A stretch of DNA of 64,000 nucleotides from Mycolicibacterium tusciae JS617 (GTDB lineage: Bacteria > Actinomycetota > Actinomycetes > Mycobacteriales > Mycobacteriaceae): the NCBI RefSeq assembly GCF_000243415.2, contig NZ_KI912270.1, positions 6,839,837 through 6,903,836 on the forward strand, read 5' to 3'. A program made the translations under genes and the position numbers. The notes below the pieces were generated by a model. That model did not search any database. It was not told the DNA's origin and was given only the letters and a program-made list of their open reading frames with translations. This document shows positions 34,310 to 43,041 of this stretch, one piece after another. Each line of letters begins with the position of its first letter. Within the stretch, counting starts at the first letter, position 1.

Positions 34310-34354
34310 GGTCGTTTCCTGCATCTTCCTCCTCAGCACCCAGCCCCGTGTGAT

Positions 34355-34369
34355 GGAAACTTCATTCTC
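34355..34369. promoter_or_regulatory. Operator candidate upstream of ALDH-CoA-transferase-(mce) unit (site 6)
   Basis: GGAAAC-TTC-ATTCTC, perfect in its right half, 46 bp upstream of the ALDH start. GAGAAC half-sites follow at about 34396 and 34416. A further GTTCTC at 34529-34534 lies ahead of the divergent SDR gene. Confidence 0.45.
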
Positions 34370-34576
34370 ATCACCGGCGAATCATACATTCGTTACAAGA
34401 GAACTCAAGGAAAAGACGAGAACTCCCGCTGCCTGCACTTAACGGTGCGACAATCATCGATGAAACGTCTCACCAGTGCGAATCTGACCTCTACCGTGTC
34501 TTGCGGGATTGCAGCGCACGAGAGTACGGTTCTCATAATCGGAAGGACGATTCTTTATGCATGACCGGCAGGTGGG

Positions 34577-35278
34577 GTGTTGAAGAACGCTGTCGTGACC
34601 GGAGGCGGCTCCGGCATCGGGCAGGCTGTGGCGCACCGACTACGCGCCGACGGCATGAATGTGGCGATCCTGGACCTCAATCCATCGGACGCTGACCACT
34701 CGTACGTCGCCGATGTCACCGACCGCGCCCAAGTCGACGCGGCGCTGGATGCCGTACGCGCCAAGCTCGGTCCGGTAACGGTTCTGGTGAACGCCGCGGG
34801 CCTTGAGAAGTTCAAGCGATTCACCGACATCTCGTTCGAGGAGTGGCAGAGGGTCGTTGACGTCAACCTGAACGGGGTCTTCCACTGCATCCAGGCAGTT
34901 CTGCCCGACATGATCGAGGCCGGCTGGGGTCGCATCGTCAACATCTCGTCATCCAGCACTCATTCCGGCCAGCCGTATATGTCCCCCTATGTGGCCGCCA
35001 AGTCGGCAGTCAACGGACTGACCAAGTCGCTCGCGTTGGAGTACGGCCCCAGTGGCATAACCGTCAACGCCGTGCCGCCCGGCTTCATCGACACCCCGAT
35101 GCTGCGGAAGTCCGAAGAGCGCGGTTACCTGACTGTGCAGCAGAGCATCGACTCGACGCCGGTGCGGCGCATCGGCAGGCCCGAGGACATCGCGGCCGCT
35201 TGCGCGTTCCTGGCCTCCGAGGAGGCCGGCTACATCACCGGACAGATCCTGGGCGTCAACGGCGGCCGGAACACGTAA
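34577..35278 (+). CDS. Short-chain dehydrogenase/reductase
   Basis: 233 residues from GTG 34577 (CAGGTGG upstream). Rossmann motif VVTGGGSGIGQAVA, NAAG in VLVNAAGLEK, catalytic Ser in NISSSSTHSGQ, and Tyr138-x3-Lys142 (SPYVAAKSA). It ends GYITGQILGVNGGRNT. It is a classical NAD(P)-dependent alcohol dehydrogenase or ketoreductase. It is first of the plus-strand group SDR, mycofactocin-type SDR, ferredoxin, P450 and is divergent from the ALDH. Confidence 0.9.
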   Translation: MLKNAVVTGGGSGIGQAVAHRLRADGMNVAILDLNPSDADHSYVADVTDRAQVDAALDAVRAKLGPVTVLVNAAGLEKFKRFTDISFEEWQRVVDVNLNGVFHCIQAVLPDMIEAGWGRIVNISSSSTHSGQPYMSPYVAAKSAVNGLTKSLALEYGPSGITVNAVPPGFIDTPMLRKSEERGYLTVQQSIDSTPVRRIGRPEDIAAACAFLASEEAGYITGQILGVNGGRNT

Positions 35279-35307
35279 CCAAACAGCAGAATCGAAAGGA
35301 CATCTCA

Positions 35308-36168
35308 GTGGGACGAGTACAGGGAAAGGTCGCATTCGTCACCGGTGCTGCCCGCGGGCAGGGCCGGAGTCACGCGGTTCGGCTGGCCGAGGAAGGCGCC
35401 GACATCATCGCCGTCGACCTGTGTCAGGACATCGCGACAATCGGTTACCCGATGGCGACGCCCGAGGACCTCGAGGAGACCGCCAAACTAGTCGAGAAGA
35501 CCGGCCGCAGTGTTTTCACCGCGCAGGCCGACGTGCGTGAGGCCTCGCAGCTGCGCGCCGCGCTCGAGGAGGGCATCTCGCAGTTCGGCCATGTCGACAT
35601 CGTCGTTGCCCAGGCAGGCGTCGCGGGTATGAAGGGCGAACCGCCGCTGCAGGCTTGGGTCGACGTCATCAACACCAACCTCGTCGGCACGCTCAACGCG
35701 ATCAACGTCGCACTACCGCATCTCACGGAGGGCGCGGCGATCGTGGCGACAGGTTCGACCGCGGCGCTGATGGACACCCATAACAAGCCCAATCCGGGCG
35801 GCGACCCGGGCGGTATGGCCTACGTACACAGCAAGCGTGCGCTGTCTGCCTATGTTCACGACCTGGCGACCGAGCTCGCGCCGCGAGGAATCCGTGCAAA
35901 TGTGGTGCACCCGACCAACTGCAACACCGACATGCTGCAGAGCGAGCCGATGTACAAGTCGTTCCGCCCCGACCTCGAGAGTCCGACACTGACGGACGCC
36001 GAACCCGTTTTCTATGTCCAACAGGCCATGAAGGTGCCGTGGATCGAGCCGGTCGACATCAGCAACGCGGTGCTGTGGCTGGCATCGGACGAGGCGCGCT
36101 ACGTCACCGGAATGCAGGTTCGGGTGGACGCCGGCGGATACCTCAAGTGGTACGACTACCACAACTGA
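35308..36168 (+). CDS. Mycofactocin-coupled SDR family oxidoreductase
   Basis: 286 residues from GTG 35308 with GAAAGGA upstream; the frame above it overlaps the previous gene. N-terminus RVQGKVAFVTGAARGQGRSHAVRL, a longer insert after the third strand (ATIGYPMATPEDLEETAKLV), Tyr172-x3-Lys176 (AYVHSKRA), and VVHPTNCNTDMLQSE. This is the TIGR03971-like pattern of SDRs with non-exchangeable NAD whose electrons go to mycofactocin. It probably oxidises the alcohol produced by the P450 encoded two genes on. Confidence 0.9.
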   Translation: MGRVQGKVAFVTGAARGQGRSHAVRLAEEGADIIAVDLCQDIATIGYPMATPEDLEETAKLVEKTGRSVFTAQADVREASQLRAALEEGISQFGHVDIVVAQAGVAGMKGEPPLQAWVDVINTNLVGTLNAINVALPHLTEGAAIVATGSTAALMDTHNKPNPGGDPGGMAYVHSKRALSAYVHDLATELAPRGIRANVVHPTNCNTDMLQSEPMYKSFRPDLESPTLTDAEPVFYVQQAMKVPWIEPVDISNAVLWLASDEARYVTGMQVRVDAGGYLKWYDYHN

Positions 36169-36189
36169 CCCTGAAGGCAGGAGGACACC

Positions 36190-36384
36190 GTGAAGGTTTT
36201 CGTCGACTCAGGACGCTGCCAGGGCCACACGCTCTGCTCGATGATCGCCCCAGATTCCTTCGAGCTCAGCGACATCGACGGCACCGCCTCGCCGGTGAAC
36301 GAAGTCGTGCCGCCCGATCAGGAGGGCGCGGTGCGCGAAGCAGTGCAGTCGTGCCCAGAGCAGGCCATCTCGATCGAAGAGTGA
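36190..36384 (+). CDS. [3Fe-4S] ferredoxin for P450
   Basis: 64 residues from GTG 36190. Cys10, Cys16 and Cys55-Pro56, with His13 in the CxxHxxC position that would otherwise hold a fourth Cys. This is the single-cluster [3Fe-4S] type found beside mycobacterial P450 genes. It lies 52 bp ahead of the P450 gene and is its obvious electron donor. Confidence 0.92.
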   Translation: MKVFVDSGRCQGHTLCSMIAPDSFELSDIDGTASPVNEVVPPDQEGAVREAVQSCPEQAISIEE

Positions 36385-36436
36385 CACCACCACCGCCGGC
36401 GGGCCGGCAATTCAACGAAGCGCAGGGAGACAAGCC

Positions 36437-37804
36437 TTGAGTGTCGACGACATCCGCGCCGCCGACAACGAGCGGAAGAAGAATCGGTATCACTTCGACC
36501 GGCACACCCCCGAGTACCGGGTGCAGTTCGAGAAGATCACCGAGGAGATGCAGTCCAAGTGCCCGATGGCCTGGACCGACGTCTACGACGGGCATTGGGT
36601 TGCCGCCGACAGCAAGCACGTGTTCGAGCTGGCGCGCTGTCCGGTGGTGTCGAACGATCACGACATCAACGGAGAGCGCAAGGGTTATCAGGGAATAACG
36701 ATCCCGAAGGCGCAACGGGCCACTGTCGTGCGCGGCGGAATTCTGGAGATGGACGAGCCGGAGCACAGCATCTATCGCGGCGCGTTGAACCCCTACCTCT
36801 CCCCGGCCGCGGTCCGGCGATGGCAGCCGTTCGTCGACGAGATCACCCGGGCGGCCCTCGACGAGAAGATCGAGTCGGGCCGCATCGACTTCGTCGACGA
36901 CCTGGCCAACATCGTGCCAGCGGTGCTGACGCTGGCGATGATGGGCATCGAGCTGAAGAAGTGGCCGGTCTACAGCGAGCCCGCGCACCTCTCGGTATCC
37001 ACCCCGGAGCATTCGCCCGACGCCGCACGCGTCGCCGAGATGAACCGGCAGATGGGCATCGACATGATCACCACGATGAATGAGGTCCGCGAGAATCCGC
37101 GACCGGGGCTGATCAACGCACTACTGCAATTGCGTATCGACGGCGAACCGGCCCCTGACCTGGAGATTCTCGGCAATCTCGGATTGATCATCGGCGGCGG
37201 ATTCGACACCACGACGGCGCTCACCGCGCACTCGCTGGAGTGGCTGTCGGAGAACCCGGAGCAGCGCGAGCTGCTCAGCCGTGAACGCGACACGTTAATG
37301 AACCCGGCTACCGAGGAATTCCTGCGCTTCTACACGCCCGCACCGGGCGACGGTCGCACCTTCGCCGACGATGTCGAGGTCGAGGGTACGAAGTTCAAAG
37401 AAGGCGAGCGACTGTGGATTTCGTGGGCCATGGCCAACCGCGACCCGTCGGTCTTCGAGAAGCCCAACGAGCTCATCATGGACCGGAAGGGCAACCGCCA
37501 CTTCAGCTTCGGCATCGGTGTGCACCGGTGCGTGGGATCCAACGTCGCCCGCACGGTCTTCAAGTCGATGCTGACCGCGGTGCTGGACCGGATGCCCGAC
37601 TACGCCTGCGACCCCGAGGGCACCGAGCATTACGAAACCATCGGCGTCATTCAGGGGATGAAGCATCTGCCCGCAACGTTCACGCCGAGCAAGCCACTTG
37701 GTCCAGGACTCGACGAGACACTGGAAAAACTTCAGCGCATCTGCGACGAGCAGCAGCCGGCCCGGCCCATCACCGAACACAAGGACGCCGTCGTCATCGA
37801 CTGA
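36437..37804 (+). CDS. Cytochrome P450
   Basis: 455 residues from TTG 36437 (GGGAGA upstream); no better in-frame start is near. I-helix GGGFDTT around residues 253-259, ETEEFLR-type K-helix (NPATEEFLRFYTPAPGDGR), heme loop FSFGIGVHRCVGSNVAR with Cys365. The Asp in GFDTT replaces the usual acid-alcohol Glu/Asp pair in a recognised variant. It is the terminal oxygenase of the ferredoxin-P450 pair and is flanked by two SDRs and an ALDH, suggesting hydroxylation followed by stepwise oxidation to an acid. Confidence 0.93.
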   Translation: MSVDDIRAADNERKKNRYHFDRHTPEYRVQFEKITEEMQSKCPMAWTDVYDGHWVAADSKHVFELARCPVVSNDHDINGERKGYQGITIPKAQRATVVRGGILEMDEPEHSIYRGALNPYLSPAAVRRWQPFVDEITRAALDEKIESGRIDFVDDLANIVPAVLTLAMMGIELKKWPVYSEPAHLSVSTPEHSPDAARVAEMNRQMGIDMITTMNEVRENPRPGLINALLQLRIDGEPAPDLEILGNLGLIIGGGFDTTTALTAHSLEWLSENPEQRELLSRERDTLMNPATEEFLRFYTPAPGDGRTFADDVEVEGTKFKEGERLWISWAMANRDPSVFEKPNELIMDRKGNRHFSFGIGVHRCVGSNVARTVFKSMLTAVLDRMPDYACDPEGTEHYETIGVIQGMKHLPATFTPSKPLGPGLDETLEKLQRICDEQQPARPITEHKDAVVID

Positions 37805-37867
37805 TCGGAACCGAGATTTGCTACGAGATGGTTTGATAGGCACCGGCGAACGAATTGGGAGGACGCG

Positions 37868-38311
37868 ATGAAACTCATCAAGGTCCTGACCGCGGTGGCC
37901 GCCGCCGTCCTCATGGCGCTGGCGACGGTGGTCGCACCGCCGGCCCAAGCCTTCTGGGATTACGGAAACTACGATCTCCAAACCAACAGGTACCAACGGG
38001 CATCGTGGTACTGGTTCGTCGCGCGATGCGGCCCCGGGGCACCCGACTGCAGGTATATCAGCGCGGCACCGCGGCTGAAGTTCTACAACTACTATCAGGG
38101 AAATGCCTACCTGGCCAACGGCCAGTGGACGCTCAAGGTCGACGTGTCCGACGGTCTACAGTGCCTTCCCGGCTACGCCATGCCCACCCACGAGACGTAC
38201 GTATGGGACGAAAACACGTTGGTGGGCACCATCACGTCGAATTATGACGTCGGCTGCTTCAACGGCCCGCCCGGACAGCAGTTCTGGACGTTCAAGCTGC
38301 AACGCCTCTAG
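37868..38311 (+). CDS. Small exported protein of unknown function
   Basis: 147 residues. Signal peptide VLTAVAAAVLMALATVVAPPAQAF with cleavage near residue 28. The mature domain is Tyr/Trp-rich (FWDYGNYDLQTNRYQRASWYWF) with paired cysteines (ARCGPGAPDCRY, LQCLPG, VGCFNG). It is similar in plan to the exported proteins at 20728 and 21218. It lies 63 bp downstream of the P450 on the same strand and may be transcribed with it. Confidence 0.78.
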   Translation: MKLIKVLTAVAAAVLMALATVVAPPAQAFWDYGNYDLQTNRYQRASWYWFVARCGPGAPDCRYISAAPRLKFYNYYQGNAYLANGQWTLKVDVSDGLQCLPGYAMPTHETYVWDENTLVGTITSNYDVGCFNGPPGQQFWTFKLQRL

Positions 38312-38849
38312 TTATTTCGGTATCCCTGCCCTCGGACAGGGGCCGGGAGATTCTGCGGGTCTAGACCCGAAGCCATACTGCAGGTTCGGTAGAGCGTTGA
38401 CCCACACGAAGGTGCCTCTCTAGTTACTGCTGGGTCGACCTCGAGGTGCCCGCGAAGGCATCCCCCGGCGGGCAACAGAAGTCGTGCGGCAGTCACTCAG
38501 AGAGGATTGGCCTGAATCGGCGTTCTCACCGTGCGAGTTGTGCGCACTCTAGCTCGGGCAGACATGCAGCTCGGACGATGCTGGTGCGAGACGCTGTCCG
38601 AGGGAGAGTCGAAACAGCGCTTCGACTTCGTGGCATCGCGTTGACTTCCCTACATTCGACACCCAACCTAACGCTATGCCAGGAGAAACCCACCGCGGGT
38701 GGTTGACGCCCTCGCTGGTGCGCCATCGCGTAAACCCGGGCGGCACATTTGATGCTTCAGTCACGCGCATCGACCTCACAGCAGATCGCGCCACCTTGGT
38801 AGCACGCCGTAGAGATCTGTCTCAGAGCTCACGAAGGAGAGCGAAGTTC
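38312..38849. other. 538-bp region without a gene, left edge of a possible acquired module
   Basis: No supported coding sequence. A weak stem (CCCTG at 38324, CAGGG at 38337) just after the exported-protein stop could terminate its transcript. A perfect 14-bp palindrome CGGGTCTAGACCCG lies at 38356-38369. A lone GTTCTC half-site occurs near 38522 without a partner. Base composition is less extreme than in neighbouring genes. The right end provides AGGAGAG ahead of the SDR start. Confidence 0.4.
38356..38369. repeat. Perfect 14-bp palindrome
   Basis: CGGGTCTAGACCCG, self-complementary over all 14 bases, about 45 bp after the stop of the exported-protein gene and at the left boundary of the 38.8-45.1 kb module. 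It could be a regulator site or part of a recombination site; nothing in the sequence decides. Confidence 0.5.
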
Positions 38850-39770
38850 GTGTCAATGAAAAAGTGGAGCGAGGCTGATACGCCAGACCAGACCGGGCGG
38901 GTGGCGATCGTTACCGGCGCCAATACCGGATTGGGATTCGACACCGCGCGAGTATTGGCACAGCGTGGGGCGACGGTGGTGCTTGCCGTCCGCAACATCG
39001 ACAAAGGCAAGATCGCCCGGGAACGTATCCTCAAGGTTGCGCCGAAGGCCAATCTCACCGTTGAGAAACTGGACTTGGGGTCCCTCGAGTCGGTGCGCGC
39101 TGCGGCTACGACTTTGCGGGACGCATACCCGCGCATCGACCTTCTGATCAATAACGCCGGTGTGATGATTCCGCCCAAACAAGTCACACCTGATGGCTTC
39201 GAACTGCAGTTCGGAACCAACTACCTCGGTCACTTCGCGCTGACCGGGCTCCTGTTGCATAACCTAATCGACGTACGAGGCTCGAGAATTGTCGTCGTTA
39301 GCAGTAGTGCCCATAAGTTAGGCGGTGCAATACATTTCGACGACCTGCACTGGGAACGACGTTACAGCCGCGGCGCTGCCTATGCGCAGTCCAAACTGGC
39401 CAACCTGATGTTCTGCTTCGAGCTGCAACGACGGCTGGCCGCTGCGCAGGTGCCAACCATCGCTGTTGCCGCCCATCCTGGCTACACCGACTCCGAGCTG
39501 ATACGCCATGTGTGGAAACCCGTCGTACCCGCGATGAGGCTGTTTGGTCCGCTAGTGGGACAGGACCCGGCGAAGGGGGCGCTCCCTCAGTTGCTCGCCG
39601 CCACCGCTCCCGAGGTACGCGGCGGCCAGTACTGGGGTCCGCGTGGGCTATTCGAACTCAAAGGCTATCCGAAACAAGTGACTGCCAGCGCCAGAGCCCG
39701 CGATACGGCCGTCCAAAAGCGGCTGTGGTCGATTGCAGAGGAACTCACCGGCGTCAAATTCACAGTCTGA
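38850..39770 (+). CDS. Short-chain dehydrogenase, retinol dehydrogenase/protochlorophyllide reductase-like
   Basis: 306 residues from GTG 38850 (AGGAGAG at proper distance; ATG 38856 is an alternative). GRVAIVTGANTGLGFDTARVLAQRG, NNAGVM, a long loop with FELQFGTNYLGHFALTG, and catalytic YAQSKLANLMF. This LGHFALT / YAQSKLAN pattern marks the RDH-like SDR class acting on bulky hydrophobic alcohols. It ends in TGATG shared with the next gene. Codon use is looser than in surrounding genes (more TTA, AGT, ATA). Confidence 0.88.
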   Translation: MSMKKWSEADTPDQTGRVAIVTGANTGLGFDTARVLAQRGATVVLAVRNIDKGKIARERILKVAPKANLTVEKLDLGSLESVRAAATTLRDAYPRIDLLINNAGVMIPPKQVTPDGFELQFGTNYLGHFALTGLLLHNLIDVRGSRIVVVSSSAHKLGGAIHFDDLHWERRYSRGAAYAQSKLANLMFCFELQRRLAAAQVPTIAVAAHPGYTDSELIRHVWKPVVPAMRLFGPLVGQDPAKGALPQLLAATAPEVRGGQYWGPRGLFELKGYPKQVTASARARDTAVQKRLWSIAEELTGVKFTV

Positions 39771-40660
39771 TGGACCAGCAATTTCATCCTGATTTGCGCA
39801 GAATCGCATACCTGTTGCCACGTGGAGCATTCAATCGCTTTACGGCGGCCCCCATTCGGGCGCTGACGAGACTGCAAGCGCGACGCACACCCAAGGGCGT
39901 CGAGGCGGTGACCCTGCCGAGCGGGATCAACGTGCGGCTGCACCATCCCTCGCAAGCGACCGGTGCGGACGCGGTTCTTCTGTGGATCCACGGAGGCGGC
40001 TATGTCATTGGATCGGCGGCCCAGGACGATGGATTGTGCCGCCGATTCGCAGACCGGCTCGGAGTTCTCGTCGCAGCGGTCGACTACCGTCTCGCACCCA
40101 AACACCCTTACCCGGCCGCGCTCGAGGATTGTTATGAAGCGTTCGCGTGGTTGACCCGTTTGCCCGGGGTCAACCCGGCACGGATCGCGATCGGCGGCGC
40201 GAGCGCCGGCGGGGGCCTCGCTGCGGCGCTGGCGCTAATGGCCCGCGAGCGTGGCGAATTCGCACCGTTGTTTCAACTCCTCGTGTACCCGATGCTCGAT
40301 GACAGGTCGAGCGATCGTCCGAACATCTCACACCGCCACTTTCGGATGTGGAACCCCGAAACGAACCGTTTGGGATGGAGCGCCTACTTGCGAGGCGCCG
40401 AACCTGACGTCGCCGTCCCCGCACGGCACGCTGATCTTCGCGGATTGCCACCCGCCTGGATTGGAGTCGGCACTCTGGATCCACTGCACGACGAGAACAT
40501 CGAGTATGCCCGGCGTCTAAACGAGGCGGGCGTGGCGTGTGACATCGAGGTCGTCCCTGGCGCTTTCCACGGATTCGACATCGTCGCCCGCAGGGCTGGG
40601 GTGTCGCGTGCCTTCTTCGGTCGCCAGTGCCAAGTGCTCTTGAATGCGTACTCGCACTGA
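39770..40660 (+). CDS. Alpha/beta hydrolase, HSL/esterase type
   Basis: 296 residues. Oxyanion motif WIHGGGYVIGS, nucleophile elbow IGGASAGGGLAA (GxSxG), and the catalytic His in VPGAFHGFDIV near the C-terminus with Asp in GTLDPLHDEN. This is the hormone-sensitive-lipase/carboxylesterase group. It probably hydrolyses an ester or lactone intermediate. It overlaps the upstream SDR by one base, so both are made together. Confidence 0.9.
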   Translation: MDQQFHPDLRRIAYLLPRGAFNRFTAAPIRALTRLQARRTPKGVEAVTLPSGINVRLHHPSQATGADAVLLWIHGGGYVIGSAAQDDGLCRRFADRLGVLVAAVDYRLAPKHPYPAALEDCYEAFAWLTRLPGVNPARIAIGGASAGGGLAAALALMARERGEFAPLFQLLVYPMLDDRSSDRPNISHRHFRMWNPETNRLGWSAYLRGAEPDVAVPARHADLRGLPPAWIGVGTLDPLHDENIEYARRLNEAGVACDIEVVPGAFHGFDIVARRAGVSRAFFGRQCQVLLNAYSH

Positions 40661-40703
40661 AGGAAGGGCTCGGCAGATCTGGGCGACCGACTAGCGCGTG
40701 AGT

Positions 40704-42377
40704 TCAGGCGTTGTTGGCGATGTTGAGCATCTCGGCGCGCCCGGTGAATTTGACACGAGGGCGTCCCGCGGATTTGCCGCGGGTGCGCTCGGCCTGGTCG
40801 ATGGCATGCCAACCGGCACCTGAGATCAGGTCCGGCTGGCGCGACAGGAGCAGTCGGCGCAGCGATTGCCGATCACCTCGGGGATGGGACAGCCGGCCGG
40901 ACATAAAGTCGTGCATGATGCTGTCGACGGTCTCGTGGGCGCAATGTTTGTTGGTACCGATCGTGCCGGTAGCGCCACGCTTGATCCACCCGGCAACATA
41001 AGCGCCGACGACCGGCTGACCGTCCTCGTCTATCACCCTGCCGTGGTCGTTGGGGATGATTCCGCGCCTCTCGTCGAAAGGCAGGCCGGGCAACGGCCGG
41101 CCTCGAAAACCCACGGAGCGCAGAACCAGAGATGTGTCGATCTCCTCGGTTCGGTCCGTCGCCACGGCCTTGATCGCGCCGTCGATCTCGACGAGCTCGT
41201 TGGCGGTGATCCGCAGTCCCTCAACGCGTTCATTGCCGAGAATTTCGAGCGGAGAGACGCAATACCGGAACACGACGCGCTTGTTTTCCTGCTCTACATT
41301 TTTATGCGCGAACTCCTCTGCGAGCTTGACCTTCAACGCCAGCGCTGGTGCTAGCAAGGGGTCATGCAATTTGGCTCTGCTGGCCGTGTCGAGGTCTAGC
41401 TCGCTCTTGTCGAGCACAACGTCCACACCGCGCAGGTGATGGAAGGCCAAGAACTCCGAAGACGAGTAGGCCGCCTGCAGTGGCCCACGTCGCCCCAGTA
41501 GCACGACTTCGCGGATGTTGCTGCACCGCAACGCCTCCAGCGCGTGGTCTGAGATGTCAGTGTTCTGTAATTCGGCGGGATCCAGGAGCAGGATCCGCGC
41601 CACGTCCAACGCGACGTTGCCGTTTCCGACGACCACCGCGCGCTCTCCGGACAAGTCGAACGTCATGTCGGCGTAATCAGGGTGGCCGTTGAACCAGGCG
41701 ACGAACTCGGACGCGGGATGGCTGCCGGGCAAGTCCTCACCCGGTATATCTAGGCGACGCTCCTCGAATGCGCCGACCGCGTATATGACGGCGTGGTGGT
41801 GAGCCATCAGCTCCTCGTGCGTGACGTGGTTTCCAACCTCGACGTTGAGGTACATAGCCACGTCGTCGGTCACAAACTTGGGCTCGAACGTAAACGCCAC
41901 ATCTTTGGTTTCGGAATGGTCGGGTGCCACACCGCCGCGGATGAGTCCAAACGGCGTTGGCAACCTCTCCAGTAGGTCTACCTCGACGTCAGCTCGTACC
42001 AACAGTTCCTCGACGGCATAACACGCAGCTGCACCTACGCCAACGATCGCGACCCTCAAGGTCCCCAGTCGGCTGGGCGAGAGTTGGCGCACATCCAGAC
42101 GGGCGGGGTCTGCATTCAAGGGATACCGCTCAAAGTACGCGGCGTTGATATCTTTGAATCGGCTCAGCGGCTCAGGCAGGTCAACCTCGTAGCGAATGGC
42201 GCTTGTCGGGCACACCGGCACGCATGCACCGCAATCAACGCAGGAATCCGGATCAATGTGCAGCATCTCGGCGTCGCCGAAGTCGGGGTCGTCGGGATGC
42301 GGACGAATACAGTCAACCGGGCACACCGATACGCAGCTGGCGTCGTTACAACACCGCTGCGTTATTACAAAAGCCAC
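40704..42377 (-). CDS. fprB: Ferredoxin-fused ferredoxin-NADP+ reductase, FprB-like
   Basis: 557 residues. The N-terminal ferredoxin domain has two Cys clusters (Cys9/Cys15/Cys19-Pro/Cys23 and Cys46, Cys49, Cys52, Cys56-Pro). An adrenodoxin-reductase-type domain follows: FAD site VAIVGVGAAACYAVEELL, RGGVAPDH, and NADP site VVVGNGNVALDVARILL. It ends with GYVAGWIKRG-like AYVAGWIKRGATGTIGTNK. Size and domain order match M. tuberculosis FprB. It is likely the electron source for P450s here, and faces away from the P450 at 43042 across a 664-bp gap. Confidence 0.9.
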   Translation of the reverse strand: MAFVITQRCCNDASCVSVCPVDCIRPHPDDPDFGDAEMLHIDPDSCVDCGACVPVCPTSAIRYEVDLPEPLSRFKDINAAYFERYPLNADPARLDVRQLSPSRLGTLRVAIVGVGAAACYAVEELLVRADVEVDLLERLPTPFGLIRGGVAPDHSETKDVAFTFEPKFVTDDVAMYLNVEVGNHVTHEELMAHHHAVIYAVGAFEERRLDIPGEDLPGSHPASEFVAWFNGHPDYADMTFDLSGERAVVVGNGNVALDVARILLLDPAELQNTDISDHALEALRCSNIREVVLLGRRGPLQAAYSSSEFLAFHHLRGVDVVLDKSELDLDTASRAKLHDPLLAPALALKVKLAEEFAHKNVEQENKRVVFRYCVSPLEILGNERVEGLRITANELVEIDGAIKAVATDRTEEIDTSLVLRSVGFRGRPLPGLPFDERRGIIPNDHGRVIDEDGQPVVGAYVAGWIKRGATGTIGTNKHCAHETVDSIMHDFMSGRLSHPRGDRQSLRRLLLSRQPDLISGAGWHAIDQAERTRGKSAGRPRVKFTGRAEMLNIANNA

Positions 42378-43041
42378 GATCCCACGTCCGGCATTGCCCA
42401 GCGCGAGGACGTGCGTAGAGGCCGTCCCGTCTGCCGAGACCGCTGAAGTTTCACCACTTGACTGAGCTTGGCGACCGGATCGAAGCGCGTCAACGAGCTA
42501 CGGCGAAGTTGAAATCGCATCGCCCGCTATTCACGGAAGATCTGCCGCATTTCACATGCCGTTCGGCTGCGTCACCAGCATTGATCCGCGAGGCCAATCG
42601 GCACCGAAATCTCGCCATGAGAGAAGCAATTCTGCGCTGCGTCTAGGGCGATGGGTCGGCTAGCCGGTTTACATGGCAAGTAGGAACGCCACGGATACCT
42701 GACTGCTACAGGAAGTGTTATCAACGTGAGAATTATGCGGTCGATGCTCTCGATGTACGCGCCGGTCAGGTAAGGCAAGTGCGAAAAGCAAGCCGTATCT
42801 AGCGCACAGCAGTCATTCAACTTCAAGTCGCGCCGTTGACCTCCCCGCGTGTCAGCCTCCAGTCTGAAGTAATGCATGCGAAATGGGCCACCACACCGCA
42901 TGACCGATTGGTCGCCCACGATTCTCCAACCCAGAGGGAGGCGCATACGCTGTCGCAAAAAGTTTTCTGCGATCCCCGAGCTCGATACGACTCGCCTCGG
43001 ACAGGCGCGGTCCCGTTGTTCACCGCGGCGCGAAAGCGATC
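42378..43041. other. 664-bp divergent region between FprB-like and P450 genes
   Basis: No convincing gene. A 62-codon frame from TTG 42458 to 42646 encodes a basic, helical peptide (MTELGDRIEARQRATAKLK at its start) with no recognised family; it may be a gene remnant. AT-richer patches occur near 42690-42800. The region must hold both divergent promoters. I found no GAGAAT-type operator. Confidence 0.35.
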
